Shown here: positions 6,223 to 12,167 of the stretch, one piece after another
How the letters are laid out: every line of letters starts with the position of its first letter
How positions within the stretch are numbered: position 1 is the first letter of the stretch
From: an uncultured Clostridia bacterium
GTDB taxonomy: Bacteria > Bacillota > Clostridia > Oscillospirales > Acutalibacteraceae
Direction: 5' to 3'
Assembly (NCBI GenBank): GCA_946187095.1
Contig: CAMHPW010000019.1
Location: forward strand, 1 to 12,167
DNA length: 12,167 nt
The notes under the pieces: model-generated
Seen by the model: the letters and a program-made list of their open reading frames with translations, nothing else
Told to the model about the DNA's origin: nothing
Databases searched by the model: none
Program-made: the position numbers and the translations under genes

Positions 6223-7236
6223 TTAATTTCCGGCTCTTGAAAGCGGATTGATCTTTGCCTTTCTGTTGTTCATGTATGCAATTGCGGCACCGCTGCCCCT
6301 GATTGCACACAATTCGGGTTCGTCTGCAACACGGACTTTCAGTTCAACGGCCTCTCCGATAAATTTATCAATGCCCCTCAGACATGCCGCACCGCCTGTC
6401 AGGATAATTCCGTCCGTATGGATATCTCCGATCAGTTCGGGCGGTGTATGTTCCAGCATATCCTTTATCTTTGCAGCGATTAAACCTGCCGTTTTCTGCA
6501 GAGGCTCGACCAATTCCTCCGCATCGATGTCAACTTTGATCGGCATACCCGTTATCATGCACTTGCCTTTGATCGTATAAGTGCCTGAAACCGTCCCCGG
6601 AATGACACTTCCTGCATTGATCTTCGCATTTTCGGCTGTATGCTTTCCGATATGCATATTATAAGTATGCCTGATATATTTGATAATTTCCTCGTCCATG
6701 GCATTTCCGGCACTTCTGACTGTACCTGTGAGAGCCGTTCCGCCAAGGGATATGACAGCCATATCCGCCATGCCGCCGCCGATATTCACGACAAATGCAC
6801 CATGCGGACTGCTGATGTCGATCCCTGCACCCATTGCCGCCGCTACAGGCTGTTTGATCATGCCGATACGGTTCGCCCCGAAGGTCTGAAGCAGATTCAG
6901 CAGTGCACTTTTTTCGACTGACGTTATCTCGGACGGTACGCATAAAACCGTTTTGGGCATCACGATCGATGAACGGATGACTTTTTTAATGAATTTTCCG
7001 ACCATGGAGCAGGCAATGCCGTAATCGGCTATGACACCCTCTCTGATCGGACAAATGACGGAATATCTTCCCGATACCCTGCCAAGCATTTCATAGGCTT
7101 TTGTACCGACTTCTTTGATTTCTTCTTCGGCATTGTCAAAAACTGCCGCAGACGGTTCATTGACGGCTATCCCTTTTCCGACGGTAAATATTCTTGTATT
7201 CGATGTTCCTATCTCTATCGCAAAATCCGACTGCAT
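6223..7236 (-). CDS. mreB: Divergent MreB/actin-like protein with altered ATPase residues
   Basis: 337-aa actin-fold protein of the MreB/Mbl family, whose normal members polymerise on ATP at the membrane and guide cell-wall synthesis. Visible landmarks: phosphate-1 loop IEIGTSNT (7-14), VCPIREGVIADY-like block (61-72), phosphate-2 loop VNIGGGMADMAVISLGG (150-166), adenosine motif IILTGGAACLRGID (277-290). Several key positions depart from my recollection of the family: IDLGT is IEIGT (Glu8), the catalytic EEP is KQP (128-130), and VDIGGGTT is VNIGGGMA (Asn151, Met156). Reduced or altered ATP hydrolysis is therefore inferred. It lacks the short amphipathic N-terminus common in MreB and ends in a basic tail. 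The GAGGGG ribosome site lies within the 3' end of recD2, whose stop is 8 nt upstream, so translation is probably coupled. Confidence 0.85.
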   Translation of the reverse strand: MQSDFAIEIGTSNTRIFTVGKGIAVNEPSAAVFDNAEEEIKEVGTKAYEMLGRVSGRYSVICPIREGVIADYGIACSMVGKFIKKVIRSSIVMPKTVLCVPSEITSVEKSALLNLLQTFGANRIGMIKQPVAAAMGAGIDISSPHGAFVVNIGGGMADMAVISLGGTALTGTVRSAGNAMDEEIIKYIRHTYNMHIGKHTAENAKINAGSVIPGTVSGTYTIKGKCMITGMPIKVDIDAEELVEPLQKTAGLIAAKIKDMLEHTPPELIGDIHTDGIILTGGAACLRGIDKFIGEAVELKVRVADEPELCAIRGSGAAIAYMNNRKAKINPLSRAGN

Positions 7237-7244
7237 ATCTGTTT

Positions 7245-9458
7245 CTATCCCCTCTTTTCTTCATTCAAAAGACTGCTCAGAGCCGAAAAACGCTTTGTTT
7301 TATTGGAATTCATGACCATTTTTTCCATGACATACACTTCTCCTACGAGAATCAGTGTTTTTTTCGCCCTCGTCACAGCCGTATAAAGCAGATTCCTGTA
7401 GCACAGCATTTCGGGAACGGCATACAGCGGCATGATCACCGCATTGAATTCATTTCCCTGACTTTTATGCACCGTCACGGCATATGCCAGTTCCAGATTA
7501 CCGAGCATTTCCAATTCATATTCCACGAGTCTGTCATCAAATCTGACGGTCACGATCCCTGCCGCTGTATCGATATCAGAGATGATACCGATATCACCGT
7601 TAAATACGCCTGTGCCGCTCGTACCGTCAGCCTTTTTCCAGACAAGATGATAATTATTCTTGACCTGCATGACTTTATCGCCTGTACGGTATATGATATT
7701 TTCAAAAACAGTTTCTTTTGTAAGAGCCGTTTTCGGATTCAGAGCCGCCTGCAGTTTTTCATTCATGCTCAAAACGCCCAGTTCGCCTTTTCTGGACGGA
7801 CACAATACCTGTATATCATCAAGCGGTGAATACCTGTAGGCTTTGGGCAGTCTGGAAGAACACAGTTCCACTATTTTCCGACTAATTATATTCGCATCAC
7901 TGTAATGCATGAAGAAAAAATCATTGTCCGTGCGTGTGATTTCGGGCATTTCACCATTCACAATCTTATGAGCGTTTGTAACGATAAGGCTTTTCATGGA
8001 CTGCCTGAAAATCTCCGTGAGCTGCACACAGGGGATTTTTCCCGATTTTATCAGCTCTCCGAGAACATTTCCCGCACTCACCGACGGCAGCTGGTCATTG
8101 TCGCCTACCATGATGAGTCTGCAGTCCAGCGGCAGTGCCCTCAATACCGATTCAAACAGGACACTGTCCACCATGGAAAGCTCATCTATGACAAGCACAT
8201 CACATTCGAGCATATTTCTTTCATTTCTCTTGAATGCCGGCATATCATTCTTATCCCATTCAACTTCAAGCAGACGGTGTATCGTTTTGGCAGTTTTTCC
8301 TGTCAGTTCAGACATTCTCTGAGCCGCCCTGCCTGTCGGTGCGGCAAGCATGACTTTCAGACCGCATTGTCTGCACAATTCTATGATGGCATTCAAAGTT
8401 GTTGTCTTGCCTGTACCCGGTCCTCCCGTCAGTATCAGCATTTTCCCCGACAATGCCTGTAAGATAGCCTTTCTCTGCAAATCGGCATATCGGATATGCT
8501 GCTTTTTCTCAAATACATTCAATGCCGTTTCGACTCCTTTGATACTTTCGGGCGGACATTCCAGCATGACATTCAACTTTTGTGCGGAATAACTTTCACT
8601 CTGATACATTGACGGTAAAAATAAAAATTCCCTCTCCCCGACTTCATGCCGAATGATACTTCCGTTTTTTATCATTTTTTCAGCGGCATTTTTGACAGTT
8701 TCATTATCAAGCTGCAAAAATTTCACTGCCGCTTCCGTCACGGAGCTTTTCGGCATACAGGTATGACCATACAACTGCATATTCTGAGATAAAATATACA
8801 TAATCCCTGCATTGACTCTGTATTCATCATCGGCACTTCTGCCGAGCTTTGCGGCTATGCCGTCGGCACGCCTGAATTCTATCCCGATCTCATCGGAACA
8901 CAATATATAAGGATTTTCCTTTATCCTGTCAAAAGCGTCGGAGCCGTAATTTTTCCATATCTTCACGGCCTCCTGTACGGATATATGATATCCGCCCAAT
9001 TCCGTCATCAATTCCCTCATGCCGAGCGTATTGCGGATATCTTCCGACATAGCCTCAGCCTTTTCTTTGGATATGCCTTTGATCACACAGAGCCTTTCAG
9101 GTTCATTTTTGATCACATCAAACGAATCTTCACCGAACCTGGCAACGATCTTTTTCGCCATTGCACGACCAATGCCCTTCACTGCCCCTGATGAAAGATA
9201 TCTCAGTATGCCCTCTTTATTCGACGGCAAAGACTGTTCATAGCAGTCAAAGGCAAACTGCTTTCCGTAGCTTGCATGGACTTTCCAGTTGCCGATCAGT
9301 TTCAGCTCATCGCCTGTGTTCACACTTGTCATAATGCCGACAGCCGTTGCAGATGCCCCATTGTTCGTCACTGAAATGACACTGTAGCCGTTTTCTTCGT
9401 TTCTGTAAATAACACTCTGCACTGTTCCGCAAAGCATCAATAATTCACTGTTTTCCAT
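7245..9458 (-). CDS. recD2: SF1B DNA helicase RecD2
   Basis: ATP-driven 5'-3' DNA helicase of the RecD2 (RecD-like, RecBC-independent) group involved in DNA repair and replication-fork maintenance; 737 aa is typical. The N-terminal region (1-75) looks like the OB-like domain, with helix-hairpin-helix segments around 85-140 (GAVKGIGRAMAKKIV, LCVIKGISKEKAE). Helicase motifs: I GGPGTGKTTT (345-354), Ia APTGRAA (373-379), II VIDELS (423-428), III GDNDQLPSV (452-460), IV EIFRQ (482-486), V VTVHKSQGNEF (661-671), VI LYTAVTRAKK (691-700). The last two flank the SH3-containing 2B region. All motifs look intact. The start ATG at 9458 has AAAGG 7 nt upstream. It sits between rpiB and the MreB-like gene; comF, which I would often expect beside it, is absent here. 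Confidence 0.95.
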   Translation of the reverse strand: MENSELLMLCGTVQSVIYRNEENGYSVISVTNNGASATAVGIMTSVNTGDELKLIGNWKVHASYGKQFAFDCYEQSLPSNKEGILRYLSSGAVKGIGRAMAKKIVARFGEDSFDVIKNEPERLCVIKGISKEKAEAMSEDIRNTLGMRELMTELGGYHISVQEAVKIWKNYGSDAFDRIKENPYILCSDEIGIEFRRADGIAAKLGRSADDEYRVNAGIMYILSQNMQLYGHTCMPKSSVTEAAVKFLQLDNETVKNAAEKMIKNGSIIRHEVGEREFLFLPSMYQSESYSAQKLNVMLECPPESIKGVETALNVFEKKQHIRYADLQRKAILQALSGKMLILTGGPGTGKTTTLNAIIELCRQCGLKVMLAAPTGRAAQRMSELTGKTAKTIHRLLEVEWDKNDMPAFKRNERNMLECDVLVIDELSMVDSVLFESVLRALPLDCRLIMVGDNDQLPSVSAGNVLGELIKSGKIPCVQLTEIFRQSMKSLIVTNAHKIVNGEMPEITRTDNDFFFMHYSDANIISRKIVELCSSRLPKAYRYSPLDDIQVLCPSRKGELGVLSMNEKLQAALNPKTALTKETVFENIIYRTGDKVMQVKNNYHLVWKKADGTSGTGVFNGDIGIISDIDTAAGIVTVRFDDRLVEYELEMLGNLELAYAVTVHKSQGNEFNAVIMPLYAVPEMLCYRNLLYTAVTRAKKTLILVGEVYVMEKMVMNSNKTKRFSALSSLLNEEKRG

Positions 9459-9480
9459 ATAACAACCTTTTCCAAACGAT

Positions 9481-9510
9481 AAATGAGCAAATCCTGCAAT
9501 TTGCTCATTT
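9481..9510 (-). terminator. Hairpin between rpiB and recD2 (weak terminator or attenuator)
   Basis: A perfect 12-bp stem, 9481-9492 with 9499-9510 (AAATGAGCAAAT/ATTTGCTCATTT), loop of 6. On the minus strand it follows the rpiB stop by 5 nt but the trailing T run is short and partly inside the stem, and I see no promoter before recD2. Partial termination or mRNA processing that lowers recD2 expression relative to rpiB fits better than a full stop. Confidence 0.6.
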
Positions 9511-9515
9511 TGTGA

Positions 9516-9965
9516 TCATATCTCTTTTCCGTTCTCGATATCAGCAAGAAGATTCACTCTGCGTTCATGCCTGCCGCCCTCGAATTCCGTGGAAATGAAT
9601 ATATCGGTCATTTTATTCGCCAATTCGGGTGAAACGACATTCTGTCCCATGCAGATGACATTCGCATTGTTGTGTCTGCGAGTCATTTCTGCCAGCATTT
9701 CATTCGTACACACGGCTGCACGGATTCCTTTTACTTTGTTTGCCGCCATGGATACGCCAAGACCTGTCGTACAGCAGATAATGCCAAAGTCATATTCTTT
9801 TTTTGCCACAGCATTTGCCGCATAGAATGCATATCTCGGATAATCCACCGATTCCTTGGAATAACAGCCGAAATCGTGATATTCAATATTCTTTTCGTCA
9901 AGATGTTTTTTGATGCTTTCCTTCAGTTCAAAAGCACCGTGATCTGCCGCAAGAGCAATTTTCAT
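9516..9965 (-). CDS. rpiB: Ribose-5-phosphate isomerase B / RpiB-LacAB family sugar-phosphate isomerase
   Basis: 149-aa cytoplasmic enzyme of the RpiB/LacA/LacB fold that interconverts ribose-5-phosphate and ribulose-5-phosphate in the pentose phosphate pathway. ADHGAFELK (7-15) holds the conserved Asp8-His9; the active-site Cys is Cys65 in ICCTTGLG, followed by SMAANKVKGIRAA; TRRHNNANVICMGQ (95-108) holds His98; and GGRHERRV (130-137) closes the phosphate site. The usual CGTG is CTTG here (Thr66), so activity on a different sugar phosphate of the family is possible. ATG 9965 is chosen because AAGGGGA lies 9-10 nt upstream and MKIALAADHG is the family start; the frame stays open 16 codons further upstream but overlaps the promoter. 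Confidence 0.92.
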   Translation of the reverse strand: MKIALAADHGAFELKESIKKHLDEKNIEYHDFGCYSKESVDYPRYAFYAANAVAKKEYDFGIICCTTGLGVSMAANKVKGIRAAVCTNEMLAEMTRRHNNANVICMGQNVVSPELANKMTDIFISTEFEGGRHERRVNLLADIENGKEI

Positions 9966-10012
9966 TTCCAATATCCCCTTTCGATTTTTCAAAACAACTT
10001 TGCAACGAGTCA

Positions 10013-10041
10013 ATTATAACACAATTCTTGGTGTAAATCAA
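10013..10041 (-). promoter_or_regulatory. Promoter of the rpiB-recD2-mreB operon
   Basis: Read on the minus strand: TTGATT (10041-10036), 17-bp spacer, perfect TATAAT (10018-10013). Transcription would start near 10006, about 40 nt before the rpiB ATG. No other promoter is evident before recD2 or the MreB-like gene. Confidence 0.8.
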
Positions 10042-10072
10042 TAAAAACAGATATTTTGTTTTGCTAAAAATT

Positions 10073-10096
10073 TATGATAGACAATTGTCATTCATA
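10073..10096. promoter_or_regulatory. 24-bp dyad overlapping the -35 box: candidate operator
   Basis: The perfect 10-bp palindrome GACAATTGTC (10080-10089) is extended by matching outer arms TATGA (10073-10077) and TCATA (10092-10096), with two unmatched bases on each side; 20 of 24 positions are symmetric. It covers the -35 element of the export operon and lies in the spacer between two divergent promoters, as expected for a repressor site. No regulator gene is visible in the window. Confidence 0.45.
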
Positions 10097-10106
10097 GTGT
10101 TATAAT
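10078..10106 (+). promoter_or_regulatory. Promoter of the polysaccharide export operon
   Basis: TAGACA (10078-10083), 17-bp spacer, perfect TATAAT (10101-10106). Transcription would start near 10113, 30 nt before the first ATG. It is divergent from the rpiB promoter, whose -35 box ends 36 bp away. Confidence 0.75.
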
Positions 10107-10142
10107 ATTGATATATTTCATGCAGAATATGGGAGTGTGTGT

Positions 10143-10922
10143 ATGTTCAGAAAGAGTATTGACGAATTCATGTATTATCTGCCCTTTCTCGGAGAGGTTG
10201 TCAGAAAGGATTTCAAAAAGAAATATCACAAAAGTGTATTGGGCGTGGCATGGTCCATGTTAAGTCCACTGTTAATGATGTTAGTCATCACTGTCATATT
10301 TTCGACGATATTCAGGCGTTCCATCCCGCATTATCCGTCCTACTGGCTGGGCGGCAATCTTCTGTTCTCATTCGTCATGGACGGTTCGCAGAGTGCCATG
10401 AACAGTATCATCAACAATTCCTCGCTCATCAGAAAAATGAAAATACCCAATTATTTTTTCTGTATCTCATCCGTCACACAGTATCTTATCACCATGCTTT
10501 TATCACTGATACCCTATTTTGCCGTATCTTTTATCATAGGCGTACAGCCAAGCCCCTATATGCTTTTAATTTTCTTCCCGATCATACTTGCCTATATATT
10601 CACGATCGGCTTCGGTATGTTCCTTTGTGCATACGGAACTTTTCTGCGTGATTTCAACTATCTTTTCACCGTTGCAAGAAGGGCATGGCTCTATATCACC
10701 CCGATCTTCTACCCTATCGATATCATCCCCGAAAATTACCGTTTCATGTTTGAGCTGAATCCGCTGTATGTCTATATCACGATATTCCGTGATTTCGCCA
10801 TGAATAACACCATGCCGTCCGAAAGGCTTCTCATCGTGGCAACTTTCTACAGCATACTCACTCTTATCCTCGGCATGACGACATTCAAAGAAAAGGAAGA
10901 CCGTTTCTTCCTTTATATATGA
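10143..10922 (+). CDS. ABC-2 permease of a polysaccharide/teichoic-acid exporter (TagG/Wzm-like)
   Basis: 259-aa integral membrane subunit of an ABC exporter for lipid-linked cell-surface glycans. The N-terminal amphipathic gate segment is followed by the family block KKKYHKSVLGVAWSMLSPLLMM (26-47, helix 1 begins). Further helices lie about 71-90, 110-134, 142-166, 172-192 and 229-248, giving six. SSLIRKMKIPNYFF (93-106) and TPIFYPIDIIPENYR (186-200) match conserved family segments. ATG 10143 has GGGAG 7 nt upstream; a GTG at 10137 is in frame but only 1 nt from that box. Its stop overlaps the ribosome site of the ATPase gene, and a glycosyltransferase follows, so it opens a glycan cluster. 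Whether the cargo is teichoic acid, O-antigen-like or rhamnan cannot be told. Confidence 0.92.
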   Translation: MFRKSIDEFMYYLPFLGEVVRKDFKKKYHKSVLGVAWSMLSPLLMMLVITVIFSTIFRRSIPHYPSYWLGGNLLFSFVMDGSQSAMNSIINNSSLIRKMKIPNYFFCISSVTQYLITMLLSLIPYFAVSFIIGVQPSPYMLLIFFPIILAYIFTIGFGMFLCAYGTFLRDFNYLFTVARRAWLYITPIFYPIDIIPENYRFMFELNPLYVYITIFRDFAMNNTMPSERLLIVATFYSILTLILGMTTFKEKEDRFFLYI

Positions 10923-10930
10923 GGTGCTTT

Positions 10931-11752
10931 ATGATCAATATTTCAGAACAGGCGGTTGAGACCGTCAACCCCATTATCAATGAAAGCCTGAGAACCAACG
11001 ATTTTTATGATGACGATGAAGATGTATGCGTCAATGTGCGGAATGTTTCCGTGATGTTTAATCTCAGCAAAAACCGTGAAGAAGGCATTAAAGAATATTT
11101 CATCAACATGGTCAAGGGAAAAGTCGGCTATAAAGAATTCTGGGCATTGCGAAATGTCAGCCTGAAAGTTCACAGGGGGGATGCCGTTGCACTCATCGGC
11201 AGGAACGGTTCAGGCAAATCCACTCTCCTCAAAACCATTGCAGGCATTATCAAGCCGACTCGTGGCAGCGTGGAAGTCAACGGCACGATTGCCCCACTCA
11301 TTGAAATGAGCGGCGGTTTTGACAGGGCTTTATCCGCAAGGGAAAATATCTTCCTTGCAGGTGCCATGCACGGGCATACACGCAAATATATGAAAAAACG
11401 CTTTGACGAGATCATAGAATTTGCCGAACTTGAAAAATTCGTTGACGTTCCCATCAAAAACTATTCCTCAGGCATGATATCAAGACTGGGCTTTGCCGTT
11501 GCAACGTGCGTGAATGCCGATATTATCATAGCAGATGAAGTCTTATCCGTAGGCGATGCACAATTCCGCCTGAAATGCGAAAACCGCATACAGCAAATGC
11601 TCAAAGGCGGAACGACCATATTATATGTATCCCACAGTCCCGCACAGGTCAAGAAAATGTGCCGTACAGCCGTATGGCTTGAAAAGGGCGTTGTCGTTGA
11701 CATGGGAAATGTCAATGACATCACAGACAGATATATGCAGACGATCAAATGA
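10931..11752 (+). CDS. ATP-binding subunit of the polysaccharide exporter (TagH/Wzt-like)
   Basis: 273-aa cytoplasmic ATPase that pairs with the preceding permease. Walker A GRNGSGKS (90-97), signature YSSGM (178-182) as usual in this subfamily rather than LSGGQ, Walker B IIIADE (198-203), switch His235 (YVSHS). TIAPLIEMSGGFDRALSARENI (119-140) is the TagH/Wzt hallmark. An acidic N-terminal lead of about 30 residues (DDDED) precedes the ATPase fold. The protein ends right after the ATPase domain, with no C-terminal carbohydrate-recognition domain as in E. coli O9a Wzt or membrane anchor as in B. subtilis TagH, suggesting export not gated by a chain-end modification (inference). ATG 10931 follows GAGGTG (10921-10926); an in-frame ATG at 10919 overlaps the permease stop but has no such spacing. 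Confidence 0.93.
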   Translation: MINISEQAVETVNPIINESLRTNDFYDDDEDVCVNVRNVSVMFNLSKNREEGIKEYFINMVKGKVGYKEFWALRNVSLKVHRGDAVALIGRNGSGKSTLLKTIAGIIKPTRGSVEVNGTIAPLIEMSGGFDRALSARENIFLAGAMHGHTRKYMKKRFDEIIEFAELEKFVDVPIKNYSSGMISRLGFAVATCVNADIIIADEVLSVGDAQFRLKCENRIQQMLKGGTTILYVSHSPAQVKKMCRTAVWLEKGVVVDMGNVNDITDRYMQTIK

Positions 11753-12167
11753 AAAAACTACTCATATGTGCTTCAAGAATATCTCATATACTGAATTTTC
11801 ACATTCCGTATATCGAATATTTCAAAAACAGGGGCTTTCAGGTCGATATCGCCGTACAGGGAATGACGGATAATCCGCTGATAGACAACTGCTATGATAT
11901 CAAATTCACGAAAAATCCGTTTTCACCCGACAATATCCGTACCGTGAGATTCCTGAAAAAACTCATTTCCGAAAATGATTATGATATCATCTATTCCAAT
12001 TCCACTCTGGCAGGTGCTGCCGCAAGGCTTGCCGTCATGCAGTCAAAGAAAAAGCCGTATTTTATACATATCTCCCACGGCTATATGTTCGGCGAAAAAA
12101 GCAGTCTGAAATCAAAAAACTAAAAACCGCTACGATGAACTTACCGACCGGATGATGGATGATTATC
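11749..12167 (+). pseudogene. GT4-like glycosyltransferase, 5' part, frame broken near 12114; runs off the window
   Basis: ATG 11749 overlaps the previous stop (ATGA). The first 123 or so residues form the N-terminal Rossmann half of a GT-B enzyme: MKKLLICASRISHILNFHIP, a basic GF(K/Q)VDIAVQG strand, DYDIIYSNSTLAGAAARLA and FIHISHGYMFGE (the HG-F/Y-F signature common in GT4 enzymes of glycan clusters). The frame then stops at TAA 12121-12123, far short of the usual 350-400 aa. Past the A6 run at 12114-12119 the +1 frame reads NRYDELTDRMMDDY to the edge, which looks like the normal continuation before the second half. A one-base insertion in the A-run, real or from sequencing, explains this. 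No clear ribosome site precedes the ATG; coupling is likely. Sugar specificity unknown. Confidence 0.75.

Noticed and set aside
7194..7829. Plus-strand open frame of 211 codons
   Set aside because: It lies wholly opposite the end of recD2 and the start of the MreB-like gene, is rich in His/Phe/Cys as expected for an antisense shadow, and has no ribosome site.
7905..8462. Plus-strand open frame of 185 codons
   Set aside because: Antisense to the RecD2 helicase core, whose motifs are all intact; composition is that of a shadow frame.
9966..10013. Sixteen-residue N-terminal extension of RpiB
   Set aside because: It would start inside the -10 box of the rpiB promoter; the ATG at 9965 has a proper ribosome site and the family-typical N-terminus.

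Overview
The window looks like chromosomal DNA from a low-GC Gram-positive anaerobe of the Clostridia, most like a Ruminococcus/Oscillospiraceae genome. This rests on strong AGGAGG-type ribosome binding sites, sigma-A-like promoters (TTGACx-N16/17-TATAAT), AT-rich spacers around moderate-GC genes, and the gene families present. The genus is an inference from general appearance, not from a marker gene.

Layout. (1) Positions 1-600 hold no gene. They hold three tandem copies of a modular repeat (about 226, 200 and 170 bp). Each copy has a long hairpin of about 20 bp whose two arms change together between copies, followed by a train of 4, 3 and 2 short TCGA-centred hairpins spaced about 21 bp. 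The array may continue left of the window. (2) Plus-strand operon 605-4851: a promoter directly after the array, two half-size ABC exporter subunits joined by an ATGA overlap (a heterodimeric exporter with one degenerate ATP site), and an RsuA-type 16S rRNA pseudouridine synthase 12 nt further on. (3) A single plus-strand gene, 5050-6162, encodes a UgpC/MsmX-type sugar-importer ATPase without permeases, with its own promoter and a strong terminator that probably also serves the convergent minus-strand operon. (4) Minus-strand operon, read from 10041 down to 6223: rpiB, recD2 helicase, and a divergent MreB-like actin whose catalytic acidic residues are altered. (5) Divergent plus-strand operon from 10078: ABC-2 permease and ATPase of a polysaccharide/teichoic-acid exporter (TagGH/Wzm-Wzt type), then the start of a GT4-like glycosyltransferase. 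The glycosyltransferase frame breaks in a short A-run near 12114 and seems to resume in another frame to the window edge. This is the left end of a cell-surface glycan cluster.

Working together: genes of regions 2 and 5 are translationally coupled pairs whose products form one complex each. The rpiB/tagG-like promoters lie back to back, with a 24-bp dyad over the -35 box of the export operon. The items most worth following are the covarying hairpin array, the active-site-altered MreB paralogue and the frameshifted glycosyltransferase.
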